From contig CACPDC010000004.1 in NCBI GenBank assembly GCA_902632595.1, forward strand, positions 43,375 to 107,374: a stretch of 64,000 nt of DNA, read 5' to 3'. Below are positions 9,701 to 21,377 of this stretch, piece by piece. This stretch comes from an uncultured SAR116 cluster alpha proteobacterium. Lineage in GTDB: Bacteria; Pseudomonadota; Alphaproteobacteria; Puniceispirillales; Puniceispirillaceae. Numbering within the stretch: the stretch's first letter is position 1; every line of letters begins with the position of its first letter. A program made the position numbers and the translations under genes. The notes under the pieces were generated by a model. It was not told where the DNA came from and ran no database searches. It worked only from the letters and a program-made list of their open reading frames with translations.

Positions 9701-12220
9701 CATCTGATTGAGGGTCATAACACTGAACGGGTTTACCTCACCATCCAGGATATTATTTTGTTTATCAGAAAATTTAATTTCTTCTTCCGTTAAATCTACG
9801 AAGCCTCGAACTGCAGCTGTACCGAAAGAATGACCGGCACCCTCAGACCGCTCTTTAAATAATCCAAGAATAGGTATGTCATTCGATGTTTGTATTTTCT
9901 TCGAATATGAGTGCCAATCCGCGGCTGATTGCGAAATAGTCCGAAATCGTACTCCTCCCACAGGTGTTTTCATATTTGGGAGCATGCGAGATAGAACTGG
10001 ATCATTAGTGTCAAGAAAATTTGGTTCAAAAAATTCTCCCCCTATGTAACTCTCTGCCGTACAAAGACCAACCTTCCCCATTGTTTTCATTAACGCTTTT
10101 TCACCAGCTTTCCGAAAACGCTGAAAAGCTTCAGTGGCCTTTTCATCTCCAAACAGCTCTTCCGCTCTCAATCTTACCGAGATCGGATAAACGGCTGAGG
10201 CCCCAAAGCCTAAAGCACATGCTATGTGATGTGATGACACAATTTGGCCGCTCTCTGCTATGACCGAAACCTTGAGTCTTAGTCCATCCGCGATTAACTT
10301 TTGATTAATTGCCGATATTACTAAAATTAGCGGGATTGATGCAAACTTTTTGGACATACCTCTGTCTGATAGTATGGCTATACCGCCCTTTTTTTGAGCA
10401 AAATTAGCGACGTTGTCGCAAACATTATCAATGGCTCTAAGTAAATTATCTTCGTTAATTTCAACATTATCAGGCTCTGGCTCATAGAGAATATCGAATG
10501 TCTCACACGGCGTAAATTTTTGCTCTCTTATTTTTAAAATTTCGGACATTTTTAGAATTGGACTATCCAAAATTATTTGCTTTGATCTAGATTTTCCATT
10601 ATGCGGCTTCTCACCCAAGGAAACTCTTAGAGTCATTCCATCGGCTTCTCTGATTGAATCTAATGGTGGGTTTGTCACTTGAGCAAACCTTTGACTAAAA
10701 TATTTTGCTATACCACCTTCAACATCCGAAAGCGCATTTATAGCGTTCCCGTAACCCATAGCCGACACTTTTTCGGAACCATAATTAAGCATGGGATCTA
10801 GCAAAAATTTAAAACTTTCTTGATTATGAGAATACGCAACGTATCTAGCATTCAACTCAAGATCACCATCATAAGATGAAGCTGCCACCTCTGGTTTAAC
10901 TTTTGGTTCAGGAAGACTTTTAATTTTAACGCTAAGGTTTGACAGTAGTTTCTGATAGTCCACTCGACTGGCTAAATTTTCTAGCGTTTCATTTGTTCGA
11001 AAGGTTTTCTTTAGACCATGGTCGTAGTAAATCATACCACCAGCCTCAACTCGACCACGACTTATTATTTTTTCGGGATCAAAATATATCTGTCCAGCTT
11101 CTGAAGTAACCGCAAGAAACTCAGCCGTCTCTACGCTTCTCAGCGGTCTCAAACCTAATCTATCTAATCTAGCACCTATTATTTTACCATCCCCAAATAT
11201 AAGTGCCGCTGGGCCATCATTCTTTTCCTCAAATAACGAAAAATATTCAAGCATAGCTTTTACTGGTTTACTGATGTTTTTGTCATTCTCCCAGGCAGGT
11301 GGCATCATTGACACAACAGCAGTAACTAAATCTAAATTTTCTTCAAAAACTCTTGAATTAAGTGTTTGATCCAATCTACAGGAGTCGGATTGGCCCTTGG
11401 GTCTTATAATTTGATTATTTCTTGCAAGTGCTATAGCTGTTTCAGACAAACGATTTTTTTTATCCGTATTCAACTCACCATTATGCGCCATCAATCTAAA
11501 AGGTTGCGCCATCGTGGGGTGTGGGTCAGTATTTGTGGAAAACCTCGTGTGAAAATAAAGAGAATGAACCTCGTGTTCTGGATCATTAAGATCATTGAAG
11601 TAAGGTATCAATTCCCAAGAGTTCAATCTTCCTTTTAACACTTGAAGCTTTGATGATAAAGATAATGGATAAAAACCCTCCAAACTCAGGTCTTGGTAAG
11701 CACGGGCTTCTATCATTAACATACTTTTGTAAATTTCAGAATCGAAATTATATGTTTCGTGTTTACGGTCTGGCCGCAAAAATATCCATTGTTTTATAGG
11801 AAGTTGATATTTTTGTGCTCTCTTATCAAGCTTTTCCATATTCACGGGAACTGTTCGCTGCAAAAGGACTTTAAAATCAAATTTATTGAATGTTTGTTTA
11901 ATAATTTCATTTGCACGATTATGCTGTTTTTTGTCATTTGGAAAGAAAAAATTACCAACCCCGAATTTTCCTGTTTTTAATTTGGAGTCTGTTAGTTTTG
12001 AAAAAAATGATTCAGAGAGGTCAATTGATACGCCTGCGCCATCACCTACACCCTCTGCCGACATACCTCCCCGATGAGGAACTGCGCATAACGCTTCATT
12101 ACCCAGTTTCAGAATTTCGTGAGTTTGATTACCGTCTTTCCTTGTAAGAAAACCAACACCGCAAGCGCTGTGCTCTAAATTGGGATCATACAAACCAAGG
12201 TGCCTTCTAAGTTTTTTCAA
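6701..12220 (-). CDS. gltB: Glutamate synthase large-subunit-like protein (GltB-like, 1839 aa, with C-terminal extension)
   Basis: N-terminal propeptide then HSACGVGF glutaminase Cys, GATase2, central and FMN/Fe-S synthase domains ([38 protein letters not shown]), GXGXG domain ([31 protein letters not shown]). Confidence 0.9.
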   Translation of the reverse strand: [1839 protein letters not shown]

Positions 12221-12578
12221 AGAATATAACTCCCAAAGTAAATAACAAACATCTGAGTAATTGAAGAAAAAAATGGACGATTTTTGTCTGCTTTAATTTC
12301 AATTAATACAGATATAATTCAGTCTCAAATAGAGCAATTATGATTGAACCCAAAATCTTTCACCAGCAGATTTATTTCATTCAATTCCAAACAGCATGTT
12401 ACAAAAAACGTGCCACTTAGGTCAGTATGTATTACCTTTTTTTATAAATTTCAAGTTTAAAAATTAAAAATTTTTTAAAAATATATAGAAAGGTGAATTA
12501 ATATGGAGTTATTGACACACAACTTACTGATAAAACGAGATTTGTTATATTAAGTATCTTCCTAAGGCAGTTTTTAAC

Positions 12579-13541
12579 TCATGACCGCGCAAATTTTCCA
12601 CCTTGTCGGTAACAATTTAAATAAATTGGGACATGCGCTTCTATTGGTTGAGGGGTGATACTTAAAGATGTAATATTTGCCATATTATCACTAACCACGT
12701 TATTCGTATTCAACATACGGAGCTGGTCAATGGTAATTGGAGGATTTGGAAGGATAGACATTAAACCTGCAGGAATTTTCATTGCAACTAGTGGCACAGG
12801 AAGCAACATTCTTTTTTTATCAATAACGTTGAGTATGTAAGTCAAAAGCTCTTCAAAAGTGTAGATGGTAGGTCCTCCTAGCTCATAAATCTGTCCATCT
12901 GTTTGCTTATTGGCCAGACAATATAAAATCGCATCAGCAACGTCACCCACAAAGACAGGCTGAAACTTAGTTTTTCCTCCACCTAAAAGAGGTAATGCCG
13001 GCACCACCATAGCCATTTTGGCAAATCTATCAAAAAATCCATCACCTGGCCCAAACACTATTGATGGTCTTAAAATAGTGCTGTTAGGAGAAGAACGCAG
13101 CAAGTTTCTTTCACCCTCGGCTTTAGTTTTTTGATATATGCTATTCGAATTTAAGTCAGCCCCAATAGCAGATATGTGAACTATCTTTTTGGTATTTAAC
13201 CTTTTGGCTATACAGGAAATTCTTTGTGGCAATTCAGCCTGTGCATTTTCAAAATTTTGTTTTCCTGACGGATGAAAAATTCCAATTAAATTTACAACGT
13301 AATCCGCGGAGAACATAACTCTTTCTAAATCAGAGTCTTGCAATGCGTCTCCCGACATTATTGTTATCTGACCAACATCCCCCATTGGTTTAAGGTTTTT
13401 GGCACGTACAGCATTTCTGGTCAAAACTGTTATGCGAGTGCCTGCACGGGCTAATTTTTCAACAAGCGCCCGTCCGATAAAACCAGAGCCTCCAATTAAA
13501 CAAACGGTTCTATTTTTCAATTGCATGAATATTTCCATCAA
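12579..13541 (-). CDS. NAD(P)-binding atypical SDR, complex I NDUFA9-like
   Basis: VCLIGGSGFIGRALVEKLARAGTRITVLTR Rossmann motif, FGPGDGFFDRFAKMA, QPVFVGDVADAI; the true start may be the internal Met at about 13526. Confidence 0.82.
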   Translation of the reverse strand: MMEIFMQLKNRTVCLIGGSGFIGRALVEKLARAGTRITVLTRNAVRAKNLKPMGDVGQITIMSGDALQDSDLERVMFSADYVVNLIGIFHPSGKQNFENAQAELPQRISCIAKRLNTKKIVHISAIGADLNSNSIYQKTKAEGERNLLRSSPNSTILRPSIVFGPGDGFFDRFAKMAMVVPALPLLGGGKTKFQPVFVGDVADAILYCLANKQTDGQIYELGGPTIYTFEELLTYILNVIDKKRMLLPVPLVAMKIPAGLMSILPNPPITIDQLRMLNTNNVVSDNMANITSLSITPQPIEAHVPIYLNCYRQGGKFARS

Positions 13542-13897
13542 AATAATTTTACAGATTATATAACAATATATCGTCCAGCATATAAGGTCATATAAGATAT
13601 AACCAGATAAATTCTAGATTTCTGCAACTACTTTTTTTTCGTACCCTGATCTTTAGAATATCTTCTCATTTTAAAGGGATTTTAGAAATAATATGTAAAA
13701 TTATTTTATTGAGCTCATTATTAATTTAAGGTGCCAATCAATAAAGTTGCGCCTAACCTTGAATTAGATGATTTTTAATTTTAAGAATAAAAAACAAATA
13801 AAGTGTCAAAATTGTTTTACAAAGAAAAATTTAAAAGGTTCAATACATCGAATTACATATTTTTTTACCACGCAAATCTCTAGGATAGGTATTTCCA

Positions 13898-14380
13898 TTG
13901 CGCACTCTTTTTATATTTTTTTTGGCTTTATTCATTTCACTTATGCAATCCGCAAATGCCCAAAAGGTTGAGTTTGGTGAACTAGTTATTTCCAATGCTT
14001 GGATTAGAAATACTCCTGCTAACCATCATTTGACCGCTGGTTATCTTAAGATTGAAAATGTCGGAGATATGGATGATAAATTAATTGACGTATCCAGCTC
14101 AATTGCTGAAGAAGTTGAGATTCACCAGATAATAATGGAAAATGAAATAATAAAAATGCGTCCTTTAAAAGACGGATTGACAATCCGCGCTGGAGACATT
14201 GTTCACCTAAAACCAGGTAGCGTACACCTTATGTTTCTGAGACTAAAGAAACTAATTTTACCTACCGAACTTTACGAAATAAACTTAACATTTCTTAACG
14301 CTGGTAAATTGACAGTCAAGGCTTTAGTTAAATCTGGCCCAATTAGCGCGATGCAGCATCAAAATGAGCATAAGCATTAA
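13898..14380 (+). CDS. Periplasmic copper chaperone PCu(A)C family
   Basis: Signal peptide; NAWIRNTPANHHLTAGYLKIEN; VEIHQIIMENEIIKMRPL...VHLKPGSVHLM copper-site motif; TTG start; His/Met-rich C-terminus. Confidence 0.82.
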   Translation: MRTLFIFFLALFISLMQSANAQKVEFGELVISNAWIRNTPANHHLTAGYLKIENVGDMDDKLIDVSSSIAEEVEIHQIIMENEIIKMRPLKDGLTIRAGDIVHLKPGSVHLMFLRLKKLILPTELYEINLTFLNAGKLTVKALVKSGPISAMQHQNEHKH

Positions 14381-14541
14381 TTTATAAGGAGCTTTTAAGC
14401 CCTCTTACCCAAGGTTTATTAAAAATATACTTATGCAAAATTTAGTAAAGTTTTTAGGGGTTCGCGAGAGTGATTTTATCTGGTATCAAACGGGTATACT
14501 TAAGACAAATAATTTTCGATAATTTTATAAAGGGGCGCAAT

Positions 14542-15540
14542 ATGACCATGAGGGTAGCAATTAATGGTTTTGGAAGGATTGGAAGAAATATATTAAGAGC
14601 TCATATTGAAAAGCCTCGTGAAAATATTGAAGTGGTTGCTGTTAATACTGTCCCATCTATTGTCGATTCCGCTTATCTTTTGGAGTTTGATTCTGTTCAT
14701 GGCAGATTGCCAATACCCGTCCAAACTGAAGATAATATGATGTATGTTGGAAATAATAAAATACAATTTTTAAGTGAACGTAATCCAGATGATCTTGATT
14801 GGGGTTCGGTCGGCGTGGATGTAGTAATGGAATGTACAGGTATTTTTACCGATGCAAAAAAAGCAGCAATACATATAAGTAGAGGTGCTAAAAAAGTGCT
14901 TGTTTCGGCTCCATCTACTGGAGCCGATTTAACTGTAGTATTCGGAGTGAATCAGAACCTTATTTCATCTGAGCAAAAAATAATTTCAAATGCTTCGTGT
15001 ACGACGAATTGTCTTGCTCCGATAGCCTACATTCTTAGTAAGTCATGTGGAATTAAACAAGGTTTCATGACAACAATTCATAGCTACACAGGTGACCAAC
15101 GTATACTGGACACAGAACATAATGATTTGTACCGCTCTCGTGCTGCCGCATTGAACATGATTCCGACCACTACAGGAGCAGCCAAGGCAGTTGGGCTTGT
15201 ATTACCAGAGTTGAACGGTAAACTTGATGGAGTAGCTATACGTGTTCCCACACCCAATGTATCCGCCGTAGATTTCGTTTTCGAGCCATCGAGACAAATA
15301 TCTGCAGAGGAAATCAACCAATTAATTGTTAATGCCGCTAAGGAAGAGTTGAAAGGAGTTTTAGATTTTACAGACCGAGAATTAGTATCAACAGATTTCA
15401 ATCATCATCCCGCATCTTCGATAGTACATCTTGATCAAACCAAGGTTTTGAAAGACGGTATGACTCGTATTTTTAGCTGGTATGATAACGAATGGGGTTT
15501 CTCAAATAGAATGCTAGACACTGTATCCTGTATGATTTAA
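14542..15540 (+). CDS. gap: Glyceraldehyde-3-phosphate dehydrogenase, type I
   Basis: MRVAINGFGRIGRNILRA, SNASCTTNCLAPIAYILS active site, WYDNEWGFSNRMLDTV. Start taken at the internal ATG 14542, not the ORF-track start. Confidence 0.93.
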   Translation: MTMRVAINGFGRIGRNILRAHIEKPRENIEVVAVNTVPSIVDSAYLLEFDSVHGRLPIPVQTEDNMMYVGNNKIQFLSERNPDDLDWGSVGVDVVMECTGIFTDAKKAAIHISRGAKKVLVSAPSTGADLTVVFGVNQNLISSEQKIISNASCTTNCLAPIAYILSKSCGIKQGFMTTIHSYTGDQRILDTEHNDLYRSRAAALNMIPTTTGAAKAVGLVLPELNGKLDGVAIRVPTPNVSAVDFVFEPSRQISAEEINQLIVNAAKEELKGVLDFTDRELVSTDFNHHPASSIVHLDQTKVLKDGMTRIFSWYDNEWGFSNRMLDTVSCMI

Positions 15541-15567
15541 TGAAATTTAATCTTTCAAGGAATGAAT

Positions 15568-15596
15568 AAACGGCTTGGTTATACCAAGCCGTTTTT
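15568..15596 (+). terminator. Rho-independent terminator downstream of gap
   Basis: AAACGGCTTGG-TTAT-ACCAAGCCGTTTTT perfect stem plus U-tract. Confidence 0.85.
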
Positions 15597-15615
15597 AATA
15601 AATAACATTTATCAT

Positions 15616-17757
<2,142 letters not shown>

Positions 17758-17873
17758 TTATCTCCCAAACTACTTCAACCTATAAGGATATCATAATTAT
17801 TTGTTTTTATTTTGTTATAAATTGATAAAAAACAGTTATAAAGTTTATTTAAAGAATGTTCTCTGTCAATTGA

Positions 17874-17890
17874 TTTAGAATGATTTTAAA
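17874..17890. promoter_or_regulatory. Candidate Irr/ICE box upstream of katG
   Basis: TTTAGAA-TGA-TTTTAAA; one mismatch to the recalled ICE consensus TTTAGAA-N3-TTCTAAA; lies between irr and katG. Confidence 0.5.
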
Positions 17891-17963
17891 GTATTTTTGT
17901 TATCATATCATGAAAATTGGATGAGACCAAAAGCTCTGAAATTATTCTCAGTGCGGGAAACTA

Positions 17964-18374
17964 TCATCTTTGTGGCTTGACCCTTATAGTTAACTCCATT
18001 GATTCGGTTTCAAATCCATCAGGAAGTTTTGGCAGTCCTGCAATTGAAATTGTTGAATCGTCAATGTCCATCAACTCTCCTGTATCAACATTTAAGAAAT
18101 GATGATGGTAAGATAAATTTGTGTCGAAAATAATTACATCTCTCACCACATGAACTTTTTTAAGTAGGCCTACCTTATGAAATTGATTCAGACAATTGTA
18201 AACTGTGGCAAGCGCCATTTTTTGACCTTGTTTCTGTATCGTAAGATATAAACTCTCTGCGCTAACGTGAGTGTGATTAGGCCCAAATAGCAATCTTCCC
18301 ACGAGAACCCGTTGTCTAGTCGGTCTCAACCCAGCTTTTTGTAGCAATTTGATGATTTCTTGTTTATTCAACAT
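17964..18374 (-). CDS. irr: Fur-family transcriptional regulator, Irr-like
   Basis: LRPTRQRVLVGRLLF, ALATVYNCLNQFHKVGLLKKV, FDTNLSYHHHFLNVDTGELMDI (HHH motif typical of Irr). Confidence 0.82.
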   Translation of the reverse strand: MLNKQEIIKLLQKAGLRPTRQRVLVGRLLFGPNHTHVSAESLYLTIQKQGQKMALATVYNCLNQFHKVGLLKKVHVVRDVIIFDTNLSYHHHFLNVDTGELMDIDDSTISIAGLPKLPDGFETESMELTIRVKPQR

Positions 18375-18530
18375 AGGCCCAACATGCTGATTTTGACTTT
18401 GCAGTTTTGATTGGAAGTATTTATTTTGTCAAGATATTCTTCATGTTTCCTTTAGTAAGCATGACTTTTACGATAGCATGTAATATAAGCAACGAAAATC
18501 CATAAATTAAACTTGGAGTAGGCAGGACAT

Positions 18531-19121
18531 ATGAATGCGATTATTTCTTTTTTAAAGCAGCGTCGATCTGTTATGATTCGAAAACTTGAACCTCATCCTT
18601 TGCCAGAGACCGATCTCCTATCCATCCTCGAATGTGGATCCAGAGTTCCAGACCATGGGATGCTGTCACCATGGAAAATCATCGTAATTGCTGGTGATCA
18701 AAGGAAAAAACTTGGCCAATCTTGCCTAAGATCCGAATTTGCAAAGCTCAACCCTGAAGCAACAGATGCAATGCTTGAATTTGAAGAAAAAAGGTTTGAA
18801 CAAGCATCCGTTGTTCTATGTGTCATTTCAAAGCCAGTAGACCATCATAAGATTCCAAAATGGGAAATGCATTTATCTGCAGGCGCTGTTTGTCAGAACT
18901 TACTCATAGCCTCACTTGCACTTGGTTATGGGGCGCAATGGGTAACACATTGGTATTCGTACAACGAAAAAATGTTGCAAACACTAGGCGGCGATCCTGC
19001 TACTGACAAAATAGCAGGTTTCATCTATATTGGAAAAAAAACAATCGAGCCAAATGAACGAAATCGACCAAACATCTCAAAAGTTATAGTGAGATATGGT
19101 GAAAAACACGAGGAAGGTTAA
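18531..19121 (+). CDS. Nitroreductase family protein (YdjA-like)
   Basis: FLKQRRSVMIRKLEPHPL, CGSRVPDHGMLSPWKIIVI, LGYGAQWVTHW, GFIYIGKK. Confidence 0.85.
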   Translation: MNAIISFLKQRRSVMIRKLEPHPLPETDLLSILECGSRVPDHGMLSPWKIIVIAGDQRKKLGQSCLRSEFAKLNPEATDAMLEFEEKRFEQASVVLCVISKPVDHHKIPKWEMHLSAGAVCQNLLIASLALGYGAQWVTHWYSYNEKMLQTLGGDPATDKIAGFIYIGKKTIEPNERNRPNISKVIVRYGEKHEEG

Positions 19122-19129
19122 TAAAGTAA

Positions 19130-19741
19130 ATGAAGATATTTCTCTATGAACATGACCTTCCAAACAATTTAAACCTTGGAGAATCAGTTGCAATAGATAC
19201 AGAAACACGCGGACTTAATATAAACAGAGACAGACTATGCCTAGTCCAATTATCTGATGGTAATGGGGATGCCCACCTGGTCCAAATTTGTGCCCGAAAA
19301 CAAAAAAGTCCGAATCTTGAAGCACTGCTTAAAGATGATAAAGTTGAAAAGCTATTTCATTTTGCTAGATTTGACCTAGCGGTTCTCACACGGAATTTGT
19401 GCCCAGTTTTTGGTCCTGTTTATTGCACTAAAATTGCCTCGAAATTAGCAAGGACATATTCCGATCGTCATGGGCTCAAAGAGCTATGTTCTGAATTACT
19501 CTCTGTCGAATTATCAAAACAACAACAGTCAACGGACTGGGGAGCCGAAGTTTTGACTGAAGCTCAAAAAAAGTATGCTGCTAGCGATGTTCTATTTTTG
19601 CATAAGTTGAAAGAAAAATTGAATGAGCAACTCGACAGAGAAGGTAAGTTAGAAATCGCAAATCGTTGTTTCGATTTTTTAACTCATAGAGTTTCACTTG
19701 ACTTGCTAGGTTACCAAGAATTAGATATTTTCCACCACTAA
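19130..19741 (+). CDS. Ribonuclease D / 3'-5' exonuclease domain protein
   Basis: VAIDTETRGLNINRDRLCLVQLSDG, FHFARFDLAVL, YAASDVLFLHKL (DEDDy exonuclease motifs); no HRDC extension. Confidence 0.88.
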   Translation: MKIFLYEHDLPNNLNLGESVAIDTETRGLNINRDRLCLVQLSDGNGDAHLVQICARKQKSPNLEALLKDDKVEKLFHFARFDLAVLTRNLCPVFGPVYCTKIASKLARTYSDRHGLKELCSELLSVELSKQQQSTDWGAEVLTEAQKKYAASDVLFLHKLKEKLNEQLDREGKLEIANRCFDFLTHRVSLDLLGYQELDIFHH

Positions 19742-19819
19742 TTTTCATTTAAACAGGATTAATTTGTCGCTCTTAGACAAGCCTTTTTACTTCCAGAAAA
19801 TTGGAAAGAGTAAGTTAAA

Positions 19820-20506
19820 ATGACAGAGTACAATAGGGGTGGAAGTAATTTTGGTGGCGAACCTGAGGGTAAAGAACTTTTCGCAAAAAACTTAGCTAAA
19901 CTTTCAAAAACGAAAGTTGAAGTTAATACAAAAAAACGAGATTTAAAGCGCTCATACCTATTATTATTTCCATTTGTCTTTTTGAGCATTAGTGTAATCT
20001 TGTGGTTAAATTTTGCTGAGCAAAGCGGAAATATTGAACTAAATATAAAAGAGATTTCAGAAAATGAGCAAAATAATACAGAAATGACAGGTGCTAGGTT
20101 TTCTAGCAGAACTAGCGATGGTGAAAATTTTGAAATAAACGCAGAACGCGCTATTGATAACACACCAGAGCAAGGACTTATTTACCTCTCTAATCCAGAC
20201 GGAACAATTTGGACAAAAAGTGGTAATATGATCAAGATTAATTCATTGGAAGCTATTCTCGACCAGTCAAGGGAATTAACTATATTTGAAGGGAATGTTA
20301 AAATACAGCAAACCATTCCAAAGGCGGAAATCAACGCTTCTATTTTGTCAGTGGATTTGATCAATAAACTTTATCAGAGTGATAAGCCAGTTATCGTTTC
20401 TTCTGAGAATGTTAAAATTAGTGGTAAAGATTTAAGGGTGAATGGAAAAAATGGGATTATCTCTTTTGGTGGTTACGCCAAACTAATTTTTTTTAAAGAC
20501 AAATAA
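19820..20506 (+). CDS. lptC: LPS export ABC transporter periplasmic protein LptC
   Basis: Single N-terminal TM, TGARFSSRTSDGENFEINAERA, immediately upstream of lptA-lptB. Confidence 0.78.
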   Translation: MTEYNRGGSNFGGEPEGKELFAKNLAKLSKTKVEVNTKKRDLKRSYLLLFPFVFLSISVILWLNFAEQSGNIELNIKEISENEQNNTEMTGARFSSRTSDGENFEINAERAIDNTPEQGLIYLSNPDGTIWTKSGNMIKINSLEAILDQSRELTIFEGNVKIQQTIPKAEINASILSVDLINKLYQSDKPVIVSSENVKISGKDLRVNGKNGIISFGGYAKLIFFKDK

Positions 20507-20527
20507 GTGAGAATATAGGTGCTGCTC

Positions 20528-21307
20528 ATGAACTCAGAAGTAAAATACGTAAAAACATTGAAAAAATACATTCTGGGAATTTTCTTGTGCTTATTCTCGC
20601 TAAATTTAGCATTGGCTGAAAATCTTGAAATAGAGGCAACCGGCTTTCTTGAGTGGAATCAAGAGGGCAAATCATATAAAGCTATTGGAAATGCTATCGC
20701 TTCTCAAGGTACACGTTCTTTGAAAGCCGATGAGATAATGGCTTTTTATGAAAGTGAGGAAAATCGAGATATTATTAGGATAGAAGCGGAAGGTGGTGTA
20801 AGTTTCACTGATAGCATTAATTCTGGTTATTCTGATAAACTATCATATGATATGGATACGCAAATAGTTTCACTTTCCGGAGATAATAGTCGTTTTAGGT
20901 CAAACCAATTTGTAGCTGATGCCGCAAAATTAATACGATTTAATGAGACAACTGGTGAATTGTTACTTCAAAAAGATGCCATGATTTTGATTACAGGCAA
21001 CAGAAGGATTGAAGCCCAGCAAATAGAGATATTGCTTACGGAAGGTGGTGAAGTGAGCATAATAAAAGCTCTCACAACTGTAAAATTAACAGAGAACTCT
21101 GGAAGAATTGCTCTGGCAAACGAAGCATTTTATGATGCTGAAACCGGAGAAATGAACCTTATTGAAGCTGTTCAGATAATCGATGGAAAAAATCAGTTGC
21201 AAGGCGATAAAGCCATTATCAATATGGAAACAGGGTATAGCAAGATTTTTGCTGGTGAAAAAAATACTCGTGTGTCAGGCAAATTGATACTTGGTACATC
21301 AAATTAA
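20528..21307 (+). CDS. lptA: LPS transport periplasmic protein LptA (OstA-like)
   Basis: Signal peptide; repeated OstA-like beta-jellyroll signatures (GNAIASQGTRSLKADEIMAFYE); between lptC and lptB; ATG at 20528 preferred over the ORF-track start. Confidence 0.8.
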   Translation: MNSEVKYVKTLKKYILGIFLCLFSLNLALAENLEIEATGFLEWNQEGKSYKAIGNAIASQGTRSLKADEIMAFYESEENRDIIRIEAEGGVSFTDSINSGYSDKLSYDMDTQIVSLSGDNSRFRSNQFVADAAKLIRFNETTGELLLQKDAMILITGNRRIEAQQIEILLTEGGEVSIIKALTTVKLTENSGRIALANEAFYDAETGEMNLIEAVQIIDGKNQLQGDKAIINMETGYSKIFAGEKNTRVSGKLILGTSN

Positions 21308-21377
21308 TTGCATATATTTCTAATTTTTTCTATGTTTGCAAAACTAACCAGGTCAACATATTATTTCGGGCATTTAA

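Noticed and set aside
15084-15401. 105-aa minus-strand ORF inside gap
   Set aside because: Antisense shadow of a highly conserved GAPDH coding region.
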